Shown here one piece after another: positions 9,212-19,738 of a stretch of 64,000 nt of DNA. The position numbers and the translations under genes were made by a program. How positions within the stretch are numbered: position 1 is the first letter of the stretch; every line of letters starts with the position of its first letter. The notes under the pieces were generated by a model, which searched no databases, was not told the DNA's origin, and was given only the letters and a program-made list of their open reading frames with translations. Source of the stretch: Streptomyces sp. NBC_00510 (lineage in GTDB: Bacteria > Actinomycetota > Actinomycetes > Streptomycetales > Streptomycetaceae); NCBI GenBank assembly GCA_036013505.1, contig CP107851.1, positions 3,286,001 through 3,350,000 of the forward strand, given 5' to 3'.

Positions 9212-9279
9212 AGGGCGCACCACCGCCTTCTTTCCTCGCACCGTCCGCTTTTTCCGAATGCTGCCATTAAGTGGTGCGA

Positions 9280-9308
9280 TGACCGGAGATGTTTGCCGGG
9301 CGTACATT
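9280..9308 (+). promoter_or_regulatory. Possible promoter of the membrane PP2C phosphatase gene
   Basis: TGACCG (9280-9285) and TACATT (9303-9308) are separated by 17 bp, about 75 bp upstream of the start codon at 9386. The spacing is good but the -35 match is partial. Confidence 0.3.
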
Positions 9309-9385
9309 CGGTGTATGCGAGCGCCAGCGGTGGAGGACGACCTTCGCGCCGCGGCCCCCGGCCCCGTCAGGGACCCGGAGCCGCG

Positions 9386-10606
9386 ATGAAGGGCAGTCTC
9401 ACGCACCGCCTGCGGCGGCTGCCCGGGCGGCGGGCGGCCGCGCCGGGCTCAGGGCCCGGCCCCTCCTGGGTGACGCGGGTGGCCCAGGGCCACGGGCCAC
9501 TGGCGCTGGCCGTGTTCATGATCGGCGCGATCGTCGTCACCGGTTTCATACTGCCGCCCACCGAGCACCTGGCCTCGCTGATGGTGGTGGTCCCCGCCAC
9601 CACGGCCGTGCTGGCGGGGCCGGGGACGACGACCCTGAGCGCCGCCCTGTCCTGCGTCGCCGCCTTCGTGCTGGACGTCCACGACAACCTGCTGGGCACC
9701 TCCATCCCCGCCGTGCACCAGCTGGAGATCCTCCTCGTCTCGGCCTTCGTCATCGCCTCCCGCAGCATCCGGGACCGCAGCGTCCGGGAGCTGATGGAGG
9801 TGCGGATCGTGTCCGACACCATCCAGCGCGTCCTGCTGCGCCCGCTGCCCCCGCGCATCGGGCCGTTGCTCGTACGGGCGACGTACCACGCCTCCCATCC
9901 GTACGCGCAGATCGGCGGGGACCTGTACGCGGTGGCCCGGAGCGCGGCGGGGGTCCGTTTCCTGATCGGGGACGTCAAGGGCAAGGGGCTGCCGGCGGTC
10001 GAGGACGCGGAGGCCCTGCTCGGGGCGTTCCGGGGGGCCGCCCGCAGGTTCGGCTCGCTCCCGGAGCTGGTGGCCGACCTGGAGCACGCGGTGCGCGGCC
10101 ACTTCGAGGAGACCGGCCGCACCGACAGCGACGCCGTGGAACGGTTCATCACCGCGCTGGTCCTGGAGGTACCCGACGACTGCGCCGAGATCCACATGGT
10201 CACCTGCGGACACCCCCCGCCCTACATGGCACAGCGGTCCGACACCCTGCTGCTGTCCCCGGCCGTGCCCTCTCCCCCGCTCGGCCTGGGGAGCCTGAAC
10301 GCCGAGGACTACGTCGTCGACACCTTCCCCTTCGGCCGTGAGGCGACGCTGCTGCTCTACACCGACGGCGCCATCGAGGCCCGCAACGACGACGGCCAGT
10401 TCTACGACCTGGGCGCCCACGTGGCCGACTGGCCGGGCTCCCGTCCGGAGGAACTGCTCCAGCACGTGCTCGACGGGCTCTCCCTGCACGTGGGCGGCGG
10501 CGACATCAAGCTCGACGACGACATCGCCATGATCGCGGTGCAGTACGGCGACGGGTTCCCCTCGCCCTCCCCCGCCCCGTCCGACGAGCGGCTCCTCACC
10601 TCCTGA
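9386..10606 (+). CDS. Membrane-anchored SpoIIE-type PP2C serine phosphatase
   Basis: 406-residue protein. Two or three membrane helices lie at about residues 35-125 (LALAVFMIGAIVVTGFIL, then a paired hydrophobic hairpin). A cytoplasmic PP2C/SpoIIE domain fills the rest. Metal-binding motifs are present: GGDLY, GDVKGKG, LLYTDGAIEARN and DDDIAMIAV. The usual second Asp of GGDxYD is Ala here. Such enzymes dephosphorylate anti-sigma-factor antagonists or similar partners. The ATG at 9386 follows GGAG at a good distance and leaves a basic N-terminus before the first helix. It has no ATPase or sensor domain, unlike the next gene, which follows after 91 bp in the same direction. Confidence 0.85.
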   Translation: MKGSLTHRLRRLPGRRAAAPGSGPGPSWVTRVAQGHGPLALAVFMIGAIVVTGFILPPTEHLASLMVVVPATTAVLAGPGTTTLSAALSCVAAFVLDVHDNLLGTSIPAVHQLEILLVSAFVIASRSIRDRSVRELMEVRIVSDTIQRVLLRPLPPRIGPLLVRATYHASHPYAQIGGDLYAVARSAAGVRFLIGDVKGKGLPAVEDAEALLGAFRGAARRFGSLPELVADLEHAVRGHFEETGRTDSDAVERFITALVLEVPDDCAEIHMVTCGHPPPYMAQRSDTLLLSPAVPSPPLGLGSLNAEDYVVDTFPFGREATLLLYTDGAIEARNDDGQFYDLGAHVADWPGSRPEELLQHVLDGLSLHVGGGDIKLDDDIAMIAVQYGDGFPSPSPAPSDERLLTS

Positions 10607-10697
10607 CGCGGTCGCGGCGGCGGACCCTCCCCGGGGGAAAACGCCAGGGTGCGGGGGCTGGTGGGGTGGGAGAGGGTGAGGTGGGAGGTGCGTGCGG

Positions 10698-13004
10698 ATG
10701 GCGGGTGGCGGTGACGTGCTCCTGCTCGTCGACGAGGACGGGCGGGTGGCCGAGTGGCGGCCCAAGGCCGATGAGTTGTTCGGCCTGCCCGCCGACCGGG
10801 CCGTGGGACAGCCCGTCGCCGACCTCGTCCGCGCACCCGGTTCCGCCCTGGGCCAGAGCGAGCTGCTGGTCAGGCCGCTCCTGTGCGGTGACTCCGTGAT
10901 GTGGGAGGTGCGCGCGGGCGGCGACTCCCTCGGCGCGCGGGACATGGCGCTGCTGAAGGTGATGTTCTCGCAGGCCCCGGTGGGTCTGCACGTCCTCGAC
11001 GACCAGTTGCGCCTGGTGCGGATGAACAGCGCGACGCGGGCGCTGCACGATGCGGCGCTCAGCCCCGGGCGGCACTTCGGCGAGGTGTTCCAGCTGGACG
11101 ACCCGGTGACGGAGGAGGAGGTCGCCCGGCGGGTGCTGGAGACCGGGGAGCCGGTGGTGAACCGCCTGGTGCGCGGCGCACTGGGCGAGGGCCGGCCGCA
11201 CCGGCGCATGTACCTCACGTCCGTCTTCCGCCTGGAGGGCCCGCACGGCGAGGTGCTGGGGCTGGTGGCCGCGGCCTCCGACGTCACCGAGCGGCAGACG
11301 AGCCGCCGGCGGATGGCCGTCCTGGACGCGGTGCGCGAGCGGGTGGGGCAGCGGCTGGACGTGGTCGCGGTCTGCGAGGAGCTCGCGGAGACGGTGGTCC
11401 CGGCGTTCGCCGGGATCGTGGTGGTGGAGGTGGTGGAGGACGTCGTGCGCGGCGAGGTGCCGCCGCTGGTCCCCGTCGACCGCGACGTGCCGCTGCGCAG
11501 GGCCGCCTACCGCGGGAAGATCTCGGCGTACCCCGTGGGGGACGTCCGGCACCTGCCCTACGGCACCCCGTTCGCCCGCGTGCTGGCCGATCTGCAGCCG
11601 CGGCTCATCCCGGTGGACGAGGACAGCATGTGGCTGGCGGCCGACCCGGCGCGGGCCGACGCAATCCGCCGGCAGAACGTGCACTCCCTGATCGTGGCGC
11701 CGCTGGCGGTGCGCGGTGAGGCGCTGGGTCTGGTCAGCTTCTACCGGCACGAGGACGAGGACCTCTTCGACGAGGACGACGTCAGGCTGGCGCTGGACGT
11801 GTGCACCCACGCGGCGCTGTGCATCGAGAACGCCCGGCGCTTCACCCGCGAGCGCACCATCGCCGCGACCGTGCAGCGCCGGCTGCTGCCGCAGCGGCCG
11901 GCGCCGCGGATCGCGCTGGAGACGTCCCATCTCCACCTGCCCGGCATGGAGGGCGGAGGGGCGTGGTTCGACGTGATCCCGCTACCCGGGGCGCGGACGG
12001 CGCTGGTCGCCGGTGACGTCAAGGGGCGGGGCGTCGAGGCCGCCACCACCATGGGGCAGTTGCGTACGGTGATCCACTCCCTGGCCGCGCTCGACCTGCA
12101 GCCCGAGGAACTGCTGGCCCGGCTGAGCGACACGGCGACCCGGCTGGCCGCGGAGCGGGCGGCGCTGCCGGCCGGGGACCCCCTGCACCGCGAGCCGCTG
12201 ACCGCGGAGTGCGTCATCGCCGTCTACGACCCGCTCGACCTCACCTGCACGATCGCCCTCGCGGGCCACCCGCAGCCGATCGCCGTCTTCCCCGACGGCG
12301 CGATCGAGTCGCTCCCCGTCTCCGCCGGGCCGCTGCTGGCGGAGACGAGCAACACCCCCTTCTCCGCGACCACGGTCGCGCTCCCCGAGCACACCACCCT
12401 GCTGTTCGGCACCTCCCCGCTGACGGACCTGCTCCACCCGGGCTCCGGAACGCTGCACGGCCTGCTGGAGCGGTACGGCCGGGGCCCGCTGCAGGAGCTG
12501 AGCGACGCCTTCGCGTACGCCATCAGGAACGGCAGCCAGCCCGGGGACCTGCTCATGCTGTTCGCCCGCACCCGGGGGTTCCCCGGCGACCGGGTGCTGA
12601 CCTGCCCGCTGCCCAGCGACGCGGAGGCGGCGCCCATCGCGCGGTCGTTGGCGCGGCGCCGGCTGGCGCAGTGGGGGGTCGACGAGGAGACGGCCTTCAC
12701 CACGGAGCTGATCGTCAGCGAACTGGTCGGCAACGCGGTGCGGTACGGGGCCCCGCCCCTGCAACTGCGGCTCGTGCTGGACGCCACGCTGACCTGCGAG
12801 GTCAGCGACGCGGGAGCCAGCGCCCCGCACTTGAAGCACGCCCGCACCCTGGACGAGAGCGGGCGCGGCCTGTTCATCATCTCCCGCTGCGCCGACCAGT
12901 GGGGCACCCGCTACCACGCCGAGGGCAAGACCATCTGGGCCGAGCAGTCCCTGCAGACGCCGGTCCCGCCCCTACGGGCCGCCGACGACGACGCGGGGCC
13001 CTGA
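10698..13004 (+). CDS. PAS-PAS-GAF-SpoIIE-like-HATPase regulatory protein
   Basis: Large cytoplasmic signalling protein. In order it has a short PAS-like segment (LLLVDEDGRVAEW), a PAS domain (FSQAPVGLHVLDDQLRLVRM), a GAF domain (about residues 210-390), a SpoIIE/PP2C-like domain (about 400-620) and a C-terminal RsbW-like ATPase. The ATPase has the N-box ELIVSELVGNAVRYG and the glycine box DESGRGLFIISRCADQWGTRY. The phosphatase-like domain keeps GDVKGRG but has GGAWFD for GGDWYD, TSP where TDG is expected, and no final DD pair, so catalysis is doubtful. The ATG at 10698 has GGGAGG 9 bp upstream; a GTG at 10692 is too close to that element. Its stop abuts the stop of the convergent gene (TGATCA). 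Confidence 0.85.
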   Translation: MAGGGDVLLLVDEDGRVAEWRPKADELFGLPADRAVGQPVADLVRAPGSALGQSELLVRPLLCGDSVMWEVRAGGDSLGARDMALLKVMFSQAPVGLHVLDDQLRLVRMNSATRALHDAALSPGRHFGEVFQLDDPVTEEEVARRVLETGEPVVNRLVRGALGEGRPHRRMYLTSVFRLEGPHGEVLGLVAAASDVTERQTSRRRMAVLDAVRERVGQRLDVVAVCEELAETVVPAFAGIVVVEVVEDVVRGEVPPLVPVDRDVPLRRAAYRGKISAYPVGDVRHLPYGTPFARVLADLQPRLIPVDEDSMWLAADPARADAIRRQNVHSLIVAPLAVRGEALGLVSFYRHEDEDLFDEDDVRLALDVCTHAALCIENARRFTRERTIAATVQRRLLPQRPAPRIALETSHLHLPGMEGGGAWFDVIPLPGARTALVAGDVKGRGVEAATTMGQLRTVIHSLAALDLQPEELLARLSDTATRLAAERAALPAGDPLHREPLTAECVIAVYDPLDLTCTIALAGHPQPIAVFPDGAIESLPVSAGPLLAETSNTPFSATTVALPEHTTLLFGTSPLTDLLHPGSGTLHGLLERYGRGPLQELSDAFAYAIRNGSQPGDLLMLFARTRGFPGDRVLTCPLPSDAEAAPIARSLARRRLAQWGVDEETAFTTELIVSELVGNAVRYGAPPLQLRLVLDATLTCEVSDAGASAPHLKHARTLDESGRGLFIISRCADQWGTRYHAEGKTIWAEQSLQTPVPPLRAADDDAGP

Positions 13005-13616
13005 TCACACGGGCGGAGGCGCGGACGCCGGACGTTTCGCGAGGGAGCGCAACGCGAGCGCCGCCGCCACCTCGGCCAGGCCGAGCAGGACGAGCCACAG
13101 CCCGACCAGCCGGGCCAGCGCGACCGCCGACTGCACGGGGAAGGCGAGCACGACGATCCCCGCGACGACGCCGAGCCCGGCCACGGCGAAGGCCATGCCC
13201 CGGTGCGGCATGTCCCGTCCCGCGACGGCGATGAAGCCCACGAGCAGGCCGGACACCAGCCAGTAGGCGCCGAGGACGAGGGAGAGCACGGCGGCGGTCT
13301 GCAGCGGGTGCCGCAGGCACAGCACCCCCGCGAGCACGGCGACCACCGCGACGATCACCGCCGTCACCCTGCTGCCGCCGTCCCGGCGGGAGAACGCCGT
13401 GACGAAGTGGAAGACCCCCGTGACCAGCAGGTACAGGCCGATGACGACCGCCAGCACGTGCAGCGTCTCGTCCGGCCAGACGAGCACGACCACCCCCGCC
13501 ACGAGCGTCGCGAGGCCGAAGCCCAGGGACCACCCCCAGGAGCCCCCCAGCCTGCCGAGCACCTCGTCGGGGTCGGCCGGCCCTTGCGTCGTGGCGTGTC
13601 CGTACGGTGCGTTCAT
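13005..13616 (-). CDS. HdeD/DUF308 family membrane protein
   Basis: 203-residue protein with about six evenly spaced hydrophobic helices in three pairs, for example GFGLATLVAGVVVLVWPDETL and LAVVIGLYLLVTGVFHFVTAF. This is the arrangement of the HdeD/DUF308 family, which includes acid-resistance membrane proteins of uncertain mechanism. A short soluble N-terminus of about 30 residues precedes the first helix. It is convergent with the PAS-GAF protein without spacing and lies 61 bp after a SHOCT membrane protein gene on the same strand, with which it may be co-expressed in stress. Confidence 0.82.
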   Translation of the reverse strand: MNAPYGHATTQGPADPDEVLGRLGGSWGWSLGFGLATLVAGVVVLVWPDETLHVLAVVIGLYLLVTGVFHFVTAFSRRDGGSRVTAVIVAVVAVLAGVLCLRHPLQTAAVLSLVLGAYWLVSGLLVGFIAVAGRDMPHRGMAFAVAGLGVVAGIVVLAFPVQSAVALARLVGLWLVLLGLAEVAAALALRSLAKRPASAPPPV

Positions 13617-13677
13617 GGTGTCTCCCGGCGGTGCCCGCGGCGGCGGACGCCGCCGCGGGACGAAGGGCTGGGACCGC

Positions 13678-14097
13678 TCAGTGCAGGACCTTCTCCTTGA
13701 AGCGCTGGAACTCCTCCTCGGTCAGGTCGCCCCTCGCCTTGAGCTCCGAGAGCTTCGCGAGCGCGTCGACCCCGCCCGTCGCCGTGCCGGCGCCGCCCGC
13801 GGTCTCGCGGATGTAGTCGTCGAACGCCTTCTGACGGGTGCGCGCCTGCTCCGCCTCGCGCTTGCCCATGCCCGAGCCGCGGAAGAGGAGGTAGGCGAGG
13901 ATCCCGATGAAGGGGAGGACCAGCACGAAGAGCAGCCAGGCCGCCTTGGCCCATCCGTTCATGGTGTCGTCGCGGAAGACGTCCATCACGACGCGGACGA
14001 TGAGGAAGATCCAGATCACCCACAGGAAGATCCACATCATCGTCCAGAACGCGCCCAGGACCGGGTAGTCGTAGGCCAGGTACATGTGACCGGTCAT
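13678..14097 (-). CDS. PLDc_N/SHOCT domain small membrane protein
   Basis: 139-residue protein with two membrane helices (FWTMMWIFLWVIWIFLIVRVV and AAWLLFVLVLPFIGILAYLL). A charged linker and a C-terminal SHOCT motif follow (LAKLSELKARGDLTEEEFQRF), a short helical module thought to mediate oligomerisation. The helix pair resembles the phospholipase D N-terminal anchor found alone in many actinobacterial proteins. The ATG at 14097 is preceded by an AGGAG element. Function is unknown; proximity to HdeD and Clp-like genes suggests envelope stress. Confidence 0.82.
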   Translation of the reverse strand: MTGHMYLAYDYPVLGAFWTMMWIFLWVIWIFLIVRVVMDVFRDDTMNGWAKAAWLLFVLVLPFIGILAYLLFRGSGMGKREAEQARTRQKAFDDYIRETAGGAGTATGGVDALAKLSELKARGDLTEEEFQRFKEKVLH

Positions 14098-14191
14098 TTC
14101 CGTCTCCTCCTGGCGCCCGCCCCGTGCGGTTCCGGGGAGGGCGCGGGCCCGTGGCGGATGCCCGCCCGTGAAGCTGCGCGGTGGGCCGGGG

Positions 14192-16669
<2,478 letters not shown>

Positions 16670-16814
16670 CTTGCCCACCCGTCCGGCGGGCCCACAACGG
16701 CTGAGTGGCGCCCGCCGTAGTCGATTTGCCCGTACTCCACCAGTGTTGGCCCGATCGGACGCGCGTGCCACCGGGGGTCCCGGCCGGTGACCGGACGCGG
16801 CGCGGCGCCGCCGC

Positions 16815-19469
16815 TCAGCCGGTCCGGGCGGCGGCCGCGGCGTCGCGGTGCGCCGGGGGCACCGGCAGCACGTCCGGCATCTCCCGGGCGGGGTTGCCGG
16901 CCCAGTGGGCCCCCGGCGGCATCTCCTCGCCCTTCATCAGGAAGGAGTCGGGCGCGAGGACCGCCTCGTCGCCCATCGTCACCCCGTAGTGCACGAGGGC
17001 ACCGACGCCGAGCGTGCAGCCGGCCCCGAGGGCGCTGTGGTCGGACTTGAAGGTGCCGTCCTCCTGGGAGTGGCACTGGATGCGGCTGCCCTCGTTGAGG
17101 ACGCACTCGTCCCCGACGGCGACCAGGGAACGCTCCGGGAAGTAGCAGCCGTCGTCGAAGACCCGCCGGCCCACCCGGACGCCGAGCCAGCGCCAGATGA
17201 CGCTCTTGAAGGGCGTGCCGTTGAAGACCATGATCGCCTCGCTCACGCTCGTGACCTTCCAGTACCGCTCGTGCCGCCAGAAGGGACGTTCGTAGATCGA
17301 GCAGTACAGCGGCCGCAGCCCCCGGAAGCCGGTGGCGATGCGTTCGGACAGCACCATGTCGGCGACCGTGAAGGCGAGCGTGAGGATGTTGGCGAGCGCG
17401 ATCACCGACACCCCGAGCGCGTCGTAGAGGTCCGCGGCCACCGACACCACGAGCGCCACCCAGAAGAAGAACACCCACCGCACGAGCAGGTGCAGCGCCA
17501 TGGTGGAGACGTTGTGCTTGTTCTTGGCCGCCAGGCGGCGCCGGAAGGTCTCGCCGTCCTTGAGGTGGTCGAACTTGCTGTCGCGCAGGACGGACCGCGG
17601 GATCTCGAAGCTGGGCGAGCCCAGCAGGCCGACGCCCTCCCGCACCTTCCCGTCCACCGGGACCATGACCTTGGTCGCCAGGAGGCAGTTGTCCCCCGTC
17701 CTGCCCTGCGACGGGTAGGCGACGTAGTTGCCGACGAAGTTGTGCGGCCCGATGGTGACGCGCGAGACGCAGAAGGACGAGCTGGAGAAGTCGGCGTTGA
17801 TGATCGACAGTCCGTCGGCCACCATCGTCCCCCGGCCGACGGCGCTGAGGAACGGGTTGTCCTGCTTCATGATCGTGCCGAAGTTCGACCCGGTCTGCTC
17901 CACGTGGGAGAGCCGGTAGCCCAGGCCGCCGAGGTAGTGGACGATGGCCGAGCTGTCGCCGAACAGGGTCTTGAAGAAACGCCGGTTGGTCAGGAATCCG
18001 ATGGTCCGGTGCATCCCGTACCGGAAGCCGAACAGGGGGTAGACCGTGTCCGGCCGGACGGCCCGGTTCAGCACGCGCGGGACCGTCACCGTGAACAGCA
18101 GGCCGAGCACCACCGCGCCGAAGAACAGGGCGGCCGAGGTGACCAGGGCGTCGGAGTAGAACGACCAGGTCGTCAGCGCCCTGGGGCCGGGCTCCAGGAG
18201 CGAGGCGAACTGCGGCACGGCGGCGAACAGCAGCACCGAGCCGGCGACGGCCAGCGGCACGTAGACCAGGACCGCTCCCAGCAATTGCGAGAGGGAGTAG
18301 CCCGCCCTGCGCGCGGTGCCGCAGCGGGCCGGGCCGACGGCCCGGTAGTCGACCTCGGCGGGCTGGGCGGGGGACCCGTGCCAGTGCTCGCCGTCGGGGA
18401 CGCGCTGGCCGGCGTGGAGCGAGGAGGCGTGCCCGAGCTGGGTGCCGTCGCCCATGACCGTGTCGATGTCGATCACCGTCACCTCGCCGACCAGCACGTC
18501 CTTGCCGAGCGTGACGGGTCCGGTCCGGATCACCCCGGACTCGGCGCGGTAACAGGAGAAGAGCACGTCCTTGCGGATCACCGTGTCGTCGCCGATGGTG
18601 AGCAGGTCGGTGCAGACCGGCACGCGCCGTGACAGCACGGTGACCCGGCGCCCGATCTTCGCGCCGAGTGCCCGCAGGTAGAGCGTGTACAGCGGCGACC
18701 CGTGGAAGAACACCAGCGGATCCGACCGGATGAGGGTCTTGACGCACCAGAAGCGCAGGTAGGACAGGCTCCAGATGCGGATCTGCCGGGGCCGCCACCG
18801 GCCGACGAGCACCCACTTGGCGACGATCGGGAGCACGCACACCGCGGCGAAGGTCATGCTGCCGAAGGCGATCGCCCGCAGGTAGGTGTCGACCAGGCCC
18901 GAGGCCCCGGCGATCCAGTCCACGCCCTTGGTGAGGACGAGCGCGGCCCCGAAGGAGTACGCCACGAAGAAGGCGAGCTGCAGCGTCGCGCACAGCACGT
19001 AGTGGGGGGTGCCGGAGGGCGGCCCCACCACCGGCCGTGGCACCGCGGCGCGCGACGGGTCGGCGCCGGTGTACCCGTTCACACCGGGCGCGCCGGGCGC
19101 GGACGAGGCGCGTACGGAGCCGGAAGGGGCGGGCGCCCGGGCGGAGGCGGCGGAGGCGGCCGGTGCGGCCTCCTCGAGGGCCGCCGCCAGGCTGCGGACC
19201 GTGGGATGGCGGTAGATCTCCTTCATCGACACCGACGGCGCGTCCGGCCGTTTCCTCAGCCGCGCGCAGAAGTGGGCCATCACCAGGGAGTCGGCGCCCA
19301 GGTCCTCGAAGAAGTGGCTGTCGACGCGGACCTGCTCGACGTGGACGACGCCGGCCAGGGTCTCCGCGAGGATCCTTTCCGTGCCGGTCCGCGGACCGGC
19401 ACGATCACCCCCGGCGGCTGAAGCTTCATCCTGATCGCGCCGACCGGCTTCGGCTGATTTGTCCACCAT
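16815..19469 (-). CDS. Pls-like carrier-domain membrane protein (T-TM-C1-C2-C3, no adenylation domain)
   Basis: 884-residue protein. A phosphopantetheine carrier domain occupies residues 30-100, with attachment Ser61 in FEDLGADSLVM. A linker and six membrane helices follow (about 157-180, 195-222, 390-418, 436-466, 655-682, 688-710). These separate three soluble domains (about 265-370, 500-620, 735-865), each with left-handed beta-helix hexapeptide repeats such as LTIGDDTVIRKDVLF and LGAGCTLGVGALVHYGVTMG. The layout is that of the C-terminal part of epsilon-poly-lysine synthetase (NRPS terminal domain, Pls/PosA family), but the N-terminal adenylation domain is absent and none is encoded nearby. 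The ATG at 19469 has AGGGG just upstream. It would need an adenylating enzyme and a phosphopantetheinyl transferase encoded elsewhere; the product is unknown. Confidence 0.8.
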   Translation of the reverse strand: MVDKSAEAGRRDQDEASAAGGDRAGPRTGTERILAETLAGVVHVEQVRVDSHFFEDLGADSLVMAHFCARLRKRPDAPSVSMKEIYRHPTVRSLAAALEEAAPAASAASARAPAPSGSVRASSAPGAPGVNGYTGADPSRAAVPRPVVGPPSGTPHYVLCATLQLAFFVAYSFGAALVLTKGVDWIAGASGLVDTYLRAIAFGSMTFAAVCVLPIVAKWVLVGRWRPRQIRIWSLSYLRFWCVKTLIRSDPLVFFHGSPLYTLYLRALGAKIGRRVTVLSRRVPVCTDLLTIGDDTVIRKDVLFSCYRAESGVIRTGPVTLGKDVLVGEVTVIDIDTVMGDGTQLGHASSLHAGQRVPDGEHWHGSPAQPAEVDYRAVGPARCGTARRAGYSLSQLLGAVLVYVPLAVAGSVLLFAAVPQFASLLEPGPRALTTWSFYSDALVTSAALFFGAVVLGLLFTVTVPRVLNRAVRPDTVYPLFGFRYGMHRTIGFLTNRRFFKTLFGDSSAIVHYLGGLGYRLSHVEQTGSNFGTIMKQDNPFLSAVGRGTMVADGLSIINADFSSSSFCVSRVTIGPHNFVGNYVAYPSQGRTGDNCLLATKVMVPVDGKVREGVGLLGSPSFEIPRSVLRDSKFDHLKDGETFRRRLAAKNKHNVSTMALHLLVRWVFFFWVALVVSVAADLYDALGVSVIALANILTLAFTVADMVLSERIATGFRGLRPLYCSIYERPFWRHERYWKVTSVSEAIMVFNGTPFKSVIWRWLGVRVGRRVFDDGCYFPERSLVAVGDECVLNEGSRIQCHSQEDGTFKSDHSALGAGCTLGVGALVHYGVTMGDEAVLAPDSFLMKGEEMPPGAHWAGNPAREMPDVLPVPPAHRDAAAAARTG

Positions 19470-19738
19470 GTGATCCCCTGAGGGTCTACGACCATCCGCG
19501 TCCCAGCGGCCCGCTGCCACGAGGGGTCGTGGGCGCCTGTCCGGCCGTACGGGAAGAAGTCGTCTCCTTGCAGTCTCGAACGTCCGGCGCCGGGGCGCCA
19601 ACCGCCGGGCCCGCGACCGCCGGAACCGTCACTGTGCGTAGGGCGGGCGCGCGCCGCGGAACCACCGCCCGGGCCGCCTTCCTGCCCCGTGGGCCCGTGC
19701 GACAGGCCACCGTCGCGGGCTCGTGCCACGATGTGCGG

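Noticed and set aside
16815..19469. The carrier-domain protein considered as part of an NRPS or PKS cluster.
   Set aside because: No adenylation, condensation, ketosynthase or tailoring gene is nearby, so no conventional biosynthetic cluster is supported.
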